DNA of 64,000 bases from Aphrophora alni (GCA_963513935.1 OY740769.1:109719762-109783761); one strand, 5' to 3'. Shown: positions 27,070-41,760, counted from the first letter of the stretch. Notes: a model not told the origin generated them from the letters alone. Numbers and translations: made by a program.

Positions 27070-29788
27070 CTCAATCTGCTACTAACCTGTGCTTAGGAAA
27101 TAGCTTATCTCCTCCCTAATCCATAATAGCTTCTATGCTTGGGGTTGGATCTATAAGGGTGTTTCTATAGACTATTTTTTTGTCATTTAATTTTTAAATA
27201 AATTAGCACATCATTTAAATTATTAAATATTATTTATATTGTATGTTTATAAGAGTGTTTTTTTACTATTTCGGATCTACGTTCTGTGGACAAAATTTTT
27301 AATATCACTTTTGGATATATTCTGAGTTAAAAAAATGATTTTTTTAAGTAGCTTCTATTTGTCTGTCGTCTGTTGTGCTCTAGAGCTTTTTGTTGTAGTT
27401 TTGTTTATTTTGAACATTCGTTATGTGGGCACAAGCTGGACGTGTCTTGAAGCTATTTACCTTTTTCTTATAATTAAAATTTGGGCGTTAAACTGAGTTT
27501 CTCAATAAAAGTCTCTAATTATTTCGATCATATTTGCTCAGATATAGCTCCTAAAAGCACAAATTATTATTGGACATTTCTTCAGAATTGTTAGTTCTTA
27601 AACTATAGGTTTTTGAACCCGTTTAAATACTAACCACGGGCGTTTTCATTAGAAAGCCGATTGATATCTCTAAATAGATCCAAGATATTTCCATTATTTT
27701 GCGGTTAAATGACTCAAACCAATATATCAAGACAAAGATGAAATAAAATTGCGTTTATGAGTAACTGGGGGGTGGGGGAATAAATGAACTCTGGCCATCG
27801 CTTGGGCCCATCCCCCTCTCTTTAACCAATTTACAAGAGTATTGTAATATTATTTTACACGGAGGCTTGATACATATATTTTTACATTTCATAAATATTA
27901 AATACATATTGCTTGTGCCGTTTTGAGACATTTGACTGTCTAAGACGGTGCTATATAGTTTATTTTCATGTTTTAATTCTGGGAGATTTTGTGTACAGCT
28001 AAATAAGAAAGTTTGGGTAATGTTGCTGTACCGTTACTTCTTATTTTTTTTGCAAAGCAGATTGTAACTTTAGACTGGGTATACCAATTGTTTTTATTTC
28101 ACTTGTATTTGTTTTATTGCTTTTTCATCCATAATACAAGGAAACGTAAATCGTAATGTAAAGTTATAAAATGGACTTACTTTATTCAACTGGCATAGAA
28201 ACAAAATTACAATTTGATATAAATTGAGGTGGATTTGTATGAAATTTTAAAACACAAAATGTTCGGACACGATTTATCTCAACAACAGATTAATCTACAA
28301 AGACATTCAGTATGTAGATTCTCTTTCTCATTGATAAGTAGTATTGATATTTAGCAAATCTTTCAATATTTTTACACCAGAACTACGAAAACAACAACAA
28401 AATCAAAATAAAAAAATTGTTGCTGAATGCTTTACGATACTGAATAAGTTACAGACAAAAAATGCAAAGCAGTTGAACGGTTTAGTCTAGTTAATAAAAG
28501 GAATGGTCCTACAAAATGTCGTTTTTCCAATACGTTTATAGGAAATAAAAGGTTGAAATTCATTTAAACCCATTTTAACAATTTTGAAAAAAATAAATTG
28601 TTGAAATGTATTTAAAAAGTTTTAATAAAGTGCATTAGAAGCAATTTTGATAAAATGGAGTGTTGGTCACTCAGCATAAGTGCTAAACAACTATAGAGTT
28701 AGTCCATTGACCAAAAGGAATTGAATTTCATTTTTCAATAACTAAAAATTTGGGGTTGGTACCATAAGAAAAAAATACAAAGTTACGATTACATTAAAAT
28801 CGATTCTCGACGATTTTGATAAACCTTTGCTCAAGAGTAGCCTTTAAGGACCCAAACAAAACAAATTGGCCGCCAGCTTTCAAAAATGAGATATCATCAA
28901 AACCAAATAATTTGTAATGGAGTTGTTTTAAAAGACGTATTTTTTTTTTTAAATCGGTTCAACCTATTCCATTTAAATAACTGGACATTACCGTTTTGGG
29001 AATAATTACCAAAAAACGAAACCGAACCTTGACCACTATTTAAACTTGATTCCATCTTATAACAAGAATGGCTGTCAAATAAGGCAAAATTGACCACTTT
29101 TAGCTTAAGACGATTTTATGCTGACCTCGAGGCAGTTTAGACCTTAAATATATGAATATTGTTAAAAATAATCTACAGTTTTGTTTTGCGGTTGTGAATG
29201 GTTATGTCAGAAAGTTTGTTTACCGTTTATATGTAGATAGGCTACAAACAAACGGCAGCTACAGCTGTAAGTAGCGAATCCAGGTATAAATATGAATAAC
29301 TACGAATCAATAGATTGCGGTACAATTACAGTTATTGATAGCTGAGATCTGCTAACGGCTAAGTCAGATGATCTTTTTAACAAACACGATATCAATCAAG
29401 GCCGCTACATGTTAGTCACGCTATGTAAATGTGACGATAACATTGTTATGTATGTTTTATTGAATATATTTATATAATTACTTCCTATTTGTACGTTATA
29501 TATTTTTGGAAGCTTTAATATCAGTAACAGGAAATCAATTTCCTTCATTTGAAGAAAGTGAAACGAAACGGCTTTATGTCAACCAGTCTTGTCTCCTCAC
29601 CAATGACTGACATAACTTAAGTAAATCCATACATCTTTCTCATGAAGAACCGATATTTGTCATACTCTGCTATGAATAGAGATAGCTTCTTTTGGTAACG
29701 AAGGTAGACAAGCAATTAGTAAAAGAATAACAGATGATTGCGTATTTAGTGCAACTATTGCACACAGGTTTTGACATCTTTACCAAAG

Positions 29789-29828
29789 TATAAAGACGTT
29801 ACAAGTTAGAGCATACTTGTCATTCAGT
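29789..29828 (+). promoter_or_regulatory. CP3 core promoter (TATA box and initiator)
   Basis: TATAAAG at 29789-29795, then TCATTCAGT at 29820-29828. The A of TCATT is 33 nt and the A of TCAGT is 37 nt from the TATA start. The ATG follows at 29844. Confidence 0.7.
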
Positions 29829-29843
29829 TCGGAAGTCTACAGG

Positions 29844-30154
29844 ATGTCTCTCTCTGTAAGTAACTATGAGTCAGTGCTGTTAGTGAGTAAATTATTAGAT
29901 CAGTTAGTTCATAATATGTAGACATAGATTACGTTTTATTAATATAAAAAACAAGTTTATAGGCGTCATCAAAGTTTGGTTAAAATAGTTGTTACACAGT
30001 TTTACTGAACTTCATAATAGGCATATCACTACTTTCTTGACCTCGGGTAGATGTGGATTTATTTTAAAGTCTCTACTCGCTTCGCTCGTGTCGGTGTCTC
30101 AGTTCTAGACAGCCTCGTAACTGAACGAATCTCAAATTTTGTGTGAAGTCATTG

Positions 30155-30188
<34 letters not shown>

Positions 30189-33100
30189 TATATATATTCT
30201 TCTTCTTATAGTGCGCTATCCGTTTCGGACGTTGGCGACCAGCAGGGTAAGTTTGACTCTGTTGACAGCAATTCGGAAAAGTTCAACAGATGTTTTTCCG
30301 GTCCATTCCCTAAGGTTATGCAACCAGGATATTCTTCGTCTTCCTGGTCCTCTCCTTCCATCTATTTTTCCCTGCATGATGAGCTGCAGCAGAGAGTATC
30401 TGGACTCATTTCTCATGATGTGTCCTAAGTATTGTAGCTTACGGATCTTAATGGTGTCCAAAATCTCTCTGGATTTCTTCATCCGTCTTAGAACTTCTTC
30501 ATTTGTTACATGCTCTGTCCATGATATTTTGAGCATTCTCCGGTACAACCATAGTTCAAAAGCTTCAATCCTTTTAATCATGCTCTTGTTTACTGTCCAT
30601 GACTCTGCTCCATACAGAAAAATAGAAAATACGTAACACCTCAAAAGTCTCATTTTTGTTTCAATGGTAACATCATGGCTCTTGAAAACTTTGTTCATTT
30701 TATTGAAGGCAGCTGTTGCTCTGGATATGCGTGACTTATATATATATCGGCGTTGTCATCGTAGAGATTCTAAATAATGTAATTTACTTCTAGTGTTAAG
30801 TGACTTAATATACCCTCACTAGAATACCACTTCCACATTGGAGATTTATCAAAAAATGTCATCGGAAATTACTGGTGGGGTTGGTGCCATTATATGCAGA
30901 GTTGTAATATACAATAATTTAATTTAATTTAGTGTGTTAGAAGTTGCATAACATACTAGAAATGAGCAAAAACTGTTTTAAATGGGCGTCATTTTGATAT
31001 TTTTAATTTTTCTGAACTTTAATATGAGCACACTGTAGTTCCCCATACCAATTTTCATGTGTCCATTCTAGTTTTTTGTGGCCGTATTATATTTACGTAT
31101 AGACGACAATGACAAAAACGCCGAAAGTGGGCTGACGTCATGTGCCGTAAATCAATTTTTCGATCTCCTTATTCCATGAATCGTGAAGATCAGTGGAAAA
31201 ACGTCAGTAGATCACCTAACCTAACCTAACCTTACCTAACCTAGCCTAAACTAACTTATACTTCGTATACCGAGTAAGTAAGAATACAACCTTCTGATAA
31301 GAAAATAGAAAGAATAACCTGTTCGAAATGCTTTCCGTCTGTCATTGTCATACTCGTGTTGAGGTAGGTCTTGGTCACGGTCATAGTTGTCGTGAGGTGC
31401 TGTCTTTGTCTTTGACTAAACGTGACCACGATAACGGAACAAAACATTCAATGATCTATTTTATTATAATATCTGAGTTTGTTATGACCTCCTTTTTTGA
31501 TTGATTTTCACGTTTTCATGACTTGAGGATTATGGAAAAATTGTTTTCAATATCACGTTGGGTTGGTTATGGTAGTCGTTGCCTGTACTTTGTAACGTAA
31601 AATACAGTATATACCTAAAAGTTTATATGTACTTTTGGATACTCATATATAACATGAAAATTATACATCGTTGATGTAAAATTTAAAAATTTGAACCTTT
31701 TTAAATATTTTGGACGATATTTTTGAAATAATTTAATTTATAATTTCATTCTTTCAATTTTGAAAAATTGTACGAAACAATAAGATTTTAATCCTACGTG
31801 TTATATTTAGCTAAGTAATCAACTGTAAGTCCCATGATAATATCCGTCAATTTGTTTGATCGTTATTGTATTAACGTTGACTACAATCTGGAGTCATTTA
31901 AAGTGTAGAAATATATGAAACAATAAACGTGTTTCAAGCTGTTTTCTTTGTACAATACTTCTCTTAGTAGGTCTACACACTTTAAAACAAAGTTTCAATT
32001 TAATATTGATGTTAAAAGGTGAATTATTCTTTATAATCTTAAAATTTTGTTCTAATTTTTGTGTTATAAAAGTTGACACTTGTCAAATCATCTATGTCAA
32101 AAGTTTGGTTGGAAACGAATCTATTCTCATACGTGGAAGACTAGCTCCGTTTAAATAGTAAACTTTGGCGTGTAGCTCCCATTATTATCAATTTTAACTC
32201 GCTGACAGTTTTCTGTTTTTCACTGATTATTCATTATAGCTTGTTATAAATAATTAATACTTCTTTCCATTATAAAGTACATATCTACAAATATTTAATG
32301 TAGATTAAAGTACAAAAAAACATAATTTATCTTTTGTTTATATAAAATTACTTGTTTACATATAACTATACATATGTAATAATATATCTTATAACATTTT
32401 CAACAAATAATTTTTTGTGAATATTGGAACGCTTCTAAGCTAAAAAATATATATTATTTTATCTTTATATTTCTGGAAATTATTTTTTCTCCCAAAATGT
32501 TAGTCGCTATGCATATAAAAAAATTCACATAATTCAGGTTTTATCAATAGAATGTGCTCAAATTCTCGCTGATTATTCATAAAAGGTTGTAAATAATGAA
32601 TACCCATTTGCCATAATATGCAGTACCTAGCTACAAAATGTAGATTACTGTATATATATATAAAAAAATAAAATAAATTATTACAAATACTTCTTTACAA
32701 TAAATATTTTATAAAATTTTCAGTATAGCAGGGATTCTAAGCTAAGAAAATTTAAAAGATTAAATACTATTTTTTATCTTTATATTATGAAAGTAATGAT
32801 TATTTTTCTAATGCATTTTTCGCCTGGGGTTACTAAGTAGTCCAATCTAAGTTAGGATTATTTACCTGGATAACGAATTAAAGGCTGGGGCTGAAAGGGT
32901 TAAGCGATTTAAAAAATGTAAATAACTATAGAATGAATTATGTCATCCTTATTTAACTTATTGTCATGACTGTACAACTTAAGTTCTTCAAAGGCACATG
33001 AATCTGAACATAGTCCAAAATATATTTATAAATGTAATTAAGTATAGGTGTGTCTGTGTGTGTGTATTCCTTAACTTGTGTGTACTATTTATTACGATTT

Positions 33101-34162
33101 ATTTATAACAATAAAAGTTGTGATTTGTATTACTTTGGGAGAATCTTATGACAAAAAGGTTGGAGTAGATTTTACGAGTGTTTGGCAATTATTTGAAGGA
33201 ATACAACTAATACAAATTTAAACAAGACGGATGTCGAGTTCAAGAATTTCTGATGCGCTCATTTTCCAAAATAAATCTAAAACTTAAAAGATTTACTACC
33301 ATCAGTTTTTCCATCGTTCTAACAATCATAGAAATACAGATTCTTATCTTAATTAAATTAGAAGAAGAGAGCCTCTTAATTTGTTAATTTCTGAGTTTTC
33401 CGGCATGGATCAGAACTTAAATACCAGAAATTGTTTTTCCCAAATCAAGTTTTTGGCTCATTGATTTTTAAGTAGGTTTTTTAAAAAACAATTGTTATTC
33501 TTTTGATACGAGGGACAGCCTTCTAAGGCAACGTATATTTTAATGTAAGATAAAATTGCATAAGACTACAATCTTACACATCCTTTTCTATCTTACTTTC
33601 ATGCGTGCAAGCCTTGACACATTTAGTTTTATGAAATACCTTTAAAAAAAAACAATAAATGAAATAAAGCACAAAATTATGATGAAACTAATAACTTAAT
33701 ATTTGTTATTCCAATTAATAAATTTCGTAATACTTTGTACAGGATATTGTTTAAACTAAATAGATGTGATATTTCTTGTAGTATTCCATCTTCGCTCTAC
33801 TGCTTGTCGCTACTACGAACGCAGGGCTTCTACCCGTCGCTGAGCAAGAACCTTATGATCCTCATCCTCAGTATAGTTTTGCCTACGAGGTCAACGATCC
33901 TCACACTGGAGATATTAAGAACCAATACGAGAGTCGGGATGGTGACATAGTCAAGGGTAGTTACAGCTTGATAGAGCCTGACGGTTCCAAACTGACAGTC
34001 CACTACAATGCTGACGATGCCACCGGATTCAACGCTGTAGTTCAAAACGAGCCAGGTTACCATCCACCCTATAGTCGTCCTGCGACGTATCCTTCTCCAG
34101 TTTATAACACGATTCTCGCCAAGTCTTCATATTCATCCCCGCATGCAGTTTATGGTCACTGA
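29844..34162 (+). CDS. CP3: RR-2 cuticular protein, 130 aa, two exons
   Basis: Secreted chitin-binding cuticle protein. Exon 1 is 29844-29855 (M-S-L-S, donor GTAAGT) and exon 2 is 33782-34162 after a TTTCTTGTAG acceptor, phase 0, with a 3.9-kb intron that contains an antisense RTE-like LINE fragment. The signal peptide is about residues 1-18 ([14 protein letters not shown]). The RR-2 domain spans about 28-92: [48 protein letters not shown]. The short tail (about 93-130) is rich in Tyr, Pro and Ser and ends VYGH. It has Asn in HYNAD where most members have Thr, and Tyr in NQYESRDGD where most have His. It is a single-copy member with no close paralogue in the window. The reading is continuous from the acceptor to the TGA at 34160. 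Confidence 0.9.
30190..30745 (-). mobile_element. 5'-truncated RTE-like LINE, reverse transcriptase C-terminus
   Basis: A minus-strand open frame (30216 to about 30740) reads as the end of an endonuclease-reverse transcriptase polyprotein: [10 protein letters not shown], then [39 protein letters not shown] and [10 protein letters not shown], ending LVANVRNG. These are familiar C-terminal motifs of RTE-type elements. It is largely open, so comparatively young, but the catalytic part is missing. The 3' side ends in a TA/AT tract and a long T run on the plus strand (about 30158-30195), consistent with a poly-A-like tail. It lies antisense inside the CP3 intron. Confidence 0.8.
31214..31254. repeat. 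Short interstitial telomere-like (CCTAA)n
   Basis: About 41 bp of degenerate CCTAA units (the insect TTAGG motif read from the other strand), with variants CTTAC and TAGCC, inside the CP3 intron. Confidence 0.7.
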
Positions 34163-37100
34163 CATACAGCAAGTTGTTTTCATTGTTTGTAATCTTATCT
34201 ATTGCTCAAACGTAATGTAAAATACGCATATTCAAAACCATTGGTTATTTGTTAGTTCTTAGTCGTATTTTGAGCATTTTGTATTGATGTTTTTTGTATT
34301 GTTTATAAATTGTATGTAATAATAATTAGAATATAATGTAGATATAACTATAGTAAAGTCTGTGTTTATTAAATGAATTAGGCTATCATTTATAACTTAA
34401 CTTGTGTTGTTTTAAATGCCTCCTCCCGAGCAATATTTTTGTCATTCCCATGCACAATGCATTATCAAGAGTAGATTATGATATTAGATGTTAAAGTTTC
34501 AAAATGTACATAAATACAAACATTATCATCATTTGTGAAAAGGTTTAAAGATTTTATGTTTAAAACTGATATCTAAAAAAAGGTATTTTCAGAAAGGAAA
34601 ATTAGAGACGGAGAGAAATAAAATACAAGTGTAAATCCGTTCCAGCGACCATTTGTTTCATGACATATTCATTAAATAGAGAATCTTAACTTACTAAATT
34701 TACCTAAAATTTGCAGGACTTATTAGGTGAAGAGGTATTTTATAAAAAACATTGTTTATATATTGAAAAATTTATATAGATTTTAAAATTTAAACTCCAA
34801 ATTTTGTAAAACTCATATATAATAAGTAAGAATAGTGAATACAAATTAATATTGATAATAGACTAATAGAACGAACAATTTCAAATAAACCACGAGTTTT
34901 ATCGGTGGATCATGATTTTAGATGTTGGCTACTCCTCGAGATGATAAGTAGTATTTCTAAATAAGAAATTCATTAAAAAAGGCATCTAAAAAATTAAACT
35001 TTACACGATAAAAAAGAAAATTATTTTGCTAATTCCGCTAAAATTACACATTGATCTAAAAAGCAATAACATTAAAATATAAAATACGAGCCCACAAATA
35101 CAAGGAGTGATTTTGAATAATTTTACCAGTTAGTCAATGTCATCTAGTCCACTCTTCACATCGCCATAGTTTTCTGTTTTAATATTTAATGAAATATAAT
35201 GCTTATCTCCATCTTGTTGCTTTTATCAAAATGTGTGTTATAAATTTGTCAACAATCACCTAACGTTTGACACTTTACATTATATAATACTGACTACAAA
35301 TCCGATTGATTGATTACTTTATTATAAATCGTAACACAAACGATCACTCGTAGAAAAAGTTTCCAAAATATTCTCTCACCTCCATAAAATAATATAGAAA
35401 TAAACTAAAAATGTTTACCACTAAAATGCTCCCTAAAATTATTTTTCATCATATTGTCCTCACCTTTTGAGCAAAACTGCTTTCAGAAAGACAAATTTAC
35501 CGTTATTTTTACTGGGGTGTAAAATTCAAGTTTTCACCTTTGCCTGCTTCCCTTTCCGATTGTTCTTTCTTTCCTAGAATGATTATCCAAGAGGATATAA
35601 GCTGTAATTATTCCATTTTATTGTCAGTGTTAAGTAATAAATACTACTTCCGAACGATCTATTAGGACATTATTAATTTCCGTGTAATTAAACTTTTATA
35701 TACACAGCTAGATAGTTTCAATCTGCAATCCTGATTTAATGAAATCACAGTGTAGACGGTGGTATAGTGATATATTGCAGTTATATATTTCATAGTAAAA
35801 TTAATTTGAATTATACATACTGTACTGTATTACAAAGTTTCTATATTCTGGCCGCTCAGAACGGAATATTGAAACTTATTTCATAAAATTAATAATTGAA
35901 AACAAAATAATAATATAAGTTACCTTCTATCAGTTGTAATAATGTTTACATTTAAGCTTGATTTTCCAAATAGACAGTTTTTTAGACAATAATAATAATA
36001 ATAATAAAAACTTAAAGTAAACTATGTGAAAAATAAGAAAGCTATAGAAAATAGAAATCCCATGTTTTTTATAATCTGATTAAACACGATATCTCACAAA
36101 TTAACATAAAATTATTCTTAAAAATATAAAATGAACTTGAAAATAAGATTTTTAATTTTGCGGGGTATCGAGCCTATGCAGTGAATCGATAAAGTACTCA
36201 CATATCCAATCCACACAATTTATCCATTTGGTAATTTGACTTAAGGCAGAAAAATAAGTTCATGTGATTAAAAAAAAAAATCTGTTCTCCCTTTATTTTC
36301 CGTCATTTCTAAGAATTAAATAGTTTTATTTCCTAAGTAATTACCCGAAAAAGAGATAACATTGCAGTGGCGGTTTTATAGTGCAGAAGTCCTGCTTCGC
36401 TGTATTGATACAGATATATTTACGGTGGCAGGTGATCTTATCTCTAATTAATAATGTAGGATGTGGTAAGGTATGTATTGACTAATACTGAAGTAGAAAA
36501 CAGTTTTATGTGTACGTTCTGTTCTTGTTGGGTAGTGTCATTCTGATCATAGTATGTTATACCGAAACAGCTGTAATGGCATAGCTTTGGGCAACCAACA
36601 GAAGCACTGTACTCACTGTAATAAAATATAAGCAGTCAGTATGGAAATCATTATTCTTAAATGTATAAATAGAAATCCACTCATAACGTCGTATATAAGA
36701 TGTGAGGCAAGTCTATTGTAGACCTCGTATATAACATATAATATTATAAATAATAAATAACATTTCAAACAAACTAAACATAAATTACTTGTAGTTATGT
36801 AAATTGAATACAAGAAAGTTTCCATTAGTATTTACTGGACAGTTTGACCTTGGCGGAAAGTAATGGGTTGTTTATGCTGCTACTTAATTTTACCGTTAGT
36901 GTGAACGGACTTCCATGCGCATGACCTTGACCTCTTCCAACTTTATTTCTCACTAAAGCATTTTAGAAAAATTCTTTCACTTTTCAGTGTGTTGACCCAA
37001 CACCAGTCCTTATTTTATTGCCAGGAAATACTAGTTGTAAAACAGGCGCACAAGGTCATTATTTGTAGGAGAAATGTAAGCATGCAAGTGTACATGGATA

Positions 37101-40100
37101 TAATTAATTAGTGATTCTTTTAAAGATTACATACTTGAAAAATTAAAGGAAATTGGAACTTTGGTAACTTTTTTTCAATTATTAAGATTGAAAATAAAAT
37201 TCGTACTTTTGTGGTTAATAACATATAACTAATCACCGCATAACATATGCTGCATAGTCACAGCAGAGGTAGCCGAGACAGAGATAATGGAAAACAGGTT
37301 TAAATAGTTTACCGACAGAGTGCAGGCAGAGTGCGAATGACTGCTTCTGACTACTGTAGCCTACATAGTGGAGACAGGTTTTCTTTCTTCTTTGTGCCTA
37401 AATCACACAGTATTTTTCAGTTTTCGTTGTAAACTGCCTGTTAATTATGTGGGGTTTTGTTCAAATTGATTTTTGAGCATTACGTTCTTGCTCCATGATG
37501 TCATTTAATTCTCCAATGAACTTCGTCACGAGTTGTAAATGGTTTTAATACTTTTCATGATTAAGATTTATATAATTACTTTGATTTTAATTATCTGTCA
37601 GTCCAATCGTCGTCTTCTTAACATCAATGTATAATCCTTGGCAATCCTGAGAGGACCTAGCTAGATCTACACCATGTAGTCTCAAGTTGGAGCTGTCTCT
37701 TTCATCGTTCCATCCTACCCCGACGCTATTAGAGTATTCGTAGACTAGGAGCTCTTAATTTTATACCCTTTTCTTCTTTTTATAACTTTATGATGACCGA
37801 GAGGTTTTTCGCCTTTAAACAGCAACAAAAACGGGTGTTCTACAATTTATTTTTTTGAAGATGGAGCAAAAATGTAACAACATTAAGAAGACAAGGCGAG
37901 AAATAACAGAAACTTTTACTCAGATTAATGGCCTAAAAACTTTGTTATAGAATTTCCAATGTCTCTCTCTTCATTCATTTAGTTTTACATAGTATTTCCC
38001 CCCCCCCCTAATTTTACTTTCAAAGTAAAGTAAATATAAATAATTAAAGTTTGAATCTACCAGAGTTCATCACAAAATTTCTCGCCATGTTGGACTGAAT
38101 ATTAAACACTGTCTAGAGTATTTAGCCTTGTCAAAACTGCTGAGCCTACTGTTTTGTTTCTGCATTCTCTAACTGCGTGTAATGTGCAGTGGGTCTTGGG
38201 GGCGAGCCTTTATTCTAGAAAAATGGATTTATGCAGTTCGCGTTAATTATGAATATTGCAACAATTTATTAGCTTTGTTTAAAATTTTAACTTATATTTA
38301 AATAGAATAAATATTTACCTATAAATAAAACTTCCTTCTTTATTTTTAGAATATTTTAAAATATAGGTAACTAAAACTTTTCTATGAGTCTTTTATGTAT
38401 TTCATTTATTATGATCATGTCCAGTTACCTACTGCGTATATTTCGTATTACATTTGACACCAAGGAAAACTAAGACACTGAGTCATATAAGTGGTAGTGA
38501 CATATGCCTCCGAGACCTGATCATTAAGAGTGGCAAATAAGAGGTAACTGGATATATATGTCTGATAAAGATTCTAATGTGTTTTTTAGGCTGTGAAAAA
38601 AAAGGTCTTTAATGAAGATATAGTTTTGAATTATGTAAATTATACGAAGCGCCAGATTTGATCAAATATATAACTAAAGTAGTAAATTTCAGTAAGTTAG
38701 ACATGTAATTCGAATGAAAGATGAGCGAGTAACCAAACAAGTGTAGGTTATTAGCTAAAACACCTGAAATTGGCAATTTTAACTTTATTTTAAAATAAGT
38801 GTAGATAACCCATAGCATGTTCTGAAAATTTCAAAATTTTATGGCTCATATTTACACACGTAGTGTATTTAAGGTGCCCCGGGACATTTTGGCCCCATGA
38901 CTTAGTTTTAGTTTATAATAAACATTGTTTTTTATAAACAGATTTGAAGCAGTACCATTAGGAACACGCTGTTAGCATATTCTCTATACTCTTACATCAC
39001 TTTATGTGAAGAAAGTCTATTTAATCACTTTTAGGGCCGATTTCTAAATAACCTATCAAATGAATCGATAGTAAAGATGGATTAAAATAATGTTCCTTAA
39101 AATTCCAATTGTGTTTCTAAAAAAAGAAAGAACTTTTTTGGTAATCCTGTATTAGTTTAATGGAAATGTAATGAAAGAATAATGGTGAATTCTGAAAAAT
39201 AGTTTCAAAACATTGTTAAGGTTTTTTTTTTTATTCTAGTAGCCTATGTTAAATTATAGGTTAGTATTTTGTAAAAAATAAATTCCATGAACAATATTAT
39301 AATAAAAATCAAAATTATGAACAAGCAATGAAATTGGCGTGTGTTGTTAGAAACTTTCATCATCCAGAAAATTATCCAGTAATGTTAGCTTTGATTAAAA
39401 ATTGAGTTTACTAAACTGTTTTGTACAGCAGTCAAAATGTACATTATGATGACCGACAAGTTGTTCATAATGAATATTCTATTCTATTGAGATATCCTCT
39501 TGTCGTTTCGAACTGATATTGTGCAAAACTACCGTGGTCACAATAATACTCAAAGTTGTGTCCATTTTGCTTCTTAAACCTACTGTAAGACACGGAGATC
39601 TCCTTTTCTTCGTACCGAACATACATTAAAGAGTTTTTATGGTAATTTTATGACCGCTGTTAAATCTTCTTTCAACTCTACTTCGAGTTTTGAAATTTGG
39701 AGTCAGATTAAAAGATGAGCAGTCTTATTCATTATTCTCGAGTATATAGCTGTTGGTATTTTTACAAGTTTTACAAGTCGCCACGTAGTTGGGAGCTCTT
39801 CAATATAGTCCTCTCTTGACCAACTCTTGTTCTCTTCCGACACCTGATGCTATTACAGTATTCAGCGATAGAGGTCTTATAGTTCTTTTATTTATTTTTC
39901 TTTGAGGCAACAATGGCTGCAACATTTTAAACAAGCAGAAAAAATACGCTATCCTTTAATTTGAAAATAAAAAATTCTTTTTGCATCTATAGCTTTATCA
40001 AGCTTTTCAGGCACATCACTTACTTCATAATATAATGATCTAGGTTTTTGATTTTTTTTTTTTTGAATGACTTTACAAACAGTACTTATATTGACATGGG

Positions 40101-41471
40101 TGAGGTCATTAATTACTGTTTGAAGTTTCCGTAAGTGTATTTTAACCACAATAAAAACTGATTCATTGATGACATGGTGTTTCCCCTCCACGAATAACAA
40201 CAAAGGATCGCTTACATATAAAATAAAAACTAGAGTATCTTAATAAACCTGTACCGTAAGGAAAATACAGAATCCGAAAACAATGTGTTAATGTATCTTA
40301 TTTAATTTCGTGGGGTTTTAAACAGGGGTAATATAAAAATAGCATTATGAAGGTCTTCCTCGCTACTTAAAAGGTATCTTTATATCCGTTATTTATACCA
40401 CAAGATACAAAATACTGATGATCATTATTTTGCGATTATCTCTTAATGTGTACATTTTATAAAACCATTTATTTATACAACTTTTGAAGATCATAATATT
40501 TCGTATGTTATGAGTTTTCATTGGTTTCGATTCGATTAAAATCGACTAGACCTTTTATATGGATACAGAAGAAAAATCACTCATTAATTTTTAACCATAC
40601 TTACAATTGGACTTAGAATTTAAACGTTAGTTACAGTTGTTACAATAGTTGGTGCCTTTTCAAAAACAGTTTTTGAAGAGGTCATTGTGTTATAAAATAT
40701 TCTTTTTAACTGATCTCACTATTCTGTTGATGATATTCAAGAACCATGGTCTGGGTCTTTGTCTACAAGAAAGTGAAACTAGTATGTTCTTTAAAACAAG
40801 AATGCAGCTAGTAAACTAATTAAAATGTAACAACCTACTTTAGAAAACTTGGACTACAAGTAGTGATTGCGAAATCCTATTTACATTTACGAAAATTTGA
40901 AATTACTCTGTCAGATATGTTAAAAGATATTCTATTACAATTTTTATTACAGATTTATATTTTCTTTAAAGGAGTAATACTTTCAGACAAGTTATTCAGA
41001 ATTTAATTTGGGTTAGGATTTAGTATATACTATATATTTAACTTATTTGTATAAAAATAATTTTTTTTTAGAAATATATTATATATCTGTTTATTACATA
41101 AGTAACAGCTGACCATTTTTGTTATATACTTTTTCTTCTATATTTGAAAAAGATTATAACACCGAAATATGAAACTTTGTTTTTATACAAATTAGACAAA
41201 AAACCTTATGGTATATATGTAGATATTTATTTATATACTATAGTTGAATAGAAATAGATATTTTCCGTAATTATTATTGTTTTGACTCGGTCTTCAAGTA
41301 ACCAGCAAGAACGCAATATTTCACGCATTGCTTAAAACTCGATAATTTGATAATGAAATTCGTAATAATAGGCGTTGGCTTAGTCCAGTGAAAGGGAAAT
41401 ATTTGACAGATTTCAGTAGTGACCCACCGCTACTACAATCGGCTTAGTGTTAGAGAGGGAGTTATGAAAAG
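34163..41471. other. CP3 3' flank and intergenic region to CP4
   Basis: A weak ATTAAA signal is at 34368-34373, some 200 nt after the CP3 stop. The rest is AT-rich without a recognisable gene. A TATAAG (35596) with TCAGT 30 nt downstream resembles a promoter, but no first exon with a donor follows. An 84-codon minus-strand frame at 39949-40203 has no conserved feature I can name. Confidence 0.5.
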
Positions 41472-41506
41472 TATTTAAAGCCCTGCACTAAATCTATGTT
41501 ATCATT
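41472..41506 (+). promoter_or_regulatory. CP4 core promoter (TATA box and initiator)
   Basis: TATTTAAA at 41472-41479, then a TCATT initiator-like pentamer with its A at 41504, 32 nt downstream. The ATG follows at 41533. Confidence 0.65.
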
Positions 41507-41532
41507 AATCATAACTTTGGACACCAAGAATC

Positions 41533-41716
41533 ATGTCTTGCAAGGTAACTAGTGTTATGTGAATAGTTTTATTGTTGAGTAGTTTTTTTTAATAGTAGCC
41601 TACTGCTTGGGCTGTTGAAAAAACACATTAAATCATAAATAAAATATTTTTCAATTTTCTCTGATGTGCAGAAGTATAAAATTTATCAAGATTCGGATCA
41701 AATGAAACTACTTAGT

Positions 41717-41760
<44 letters not shown>

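Larger units (their letters stand above)
25525..29788. other. Intergenic between divergent CP2 and CP3 promoters
   Basis: The region separates two head-to-head cuticular genes and could hold shared control elements. It contains the second dispersed-repeat copy (about 26178-26535), a decayed acidic coding remnant (26846-27069) and a segment at about 28740-29110 sharing a short block with the left window edge. No intact gene was seen. Confidence 0.5.

Noticed and set aside
35596..35628. TATAAG plus TCAGT at 30 nt, promoter-like
   Set aside because: No nearby ATG exon with a donor site and no coding exon downstream that is not already explained by CP4, which has its own promoter.
39949..40203. 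84-codon minus-strand frame, loosely suggestive of a helix-turn-helix transposase segment
   Set aside because: No motif clear enough to assign, no flanking transposon ends, and length within chance for AT-rich DNA.
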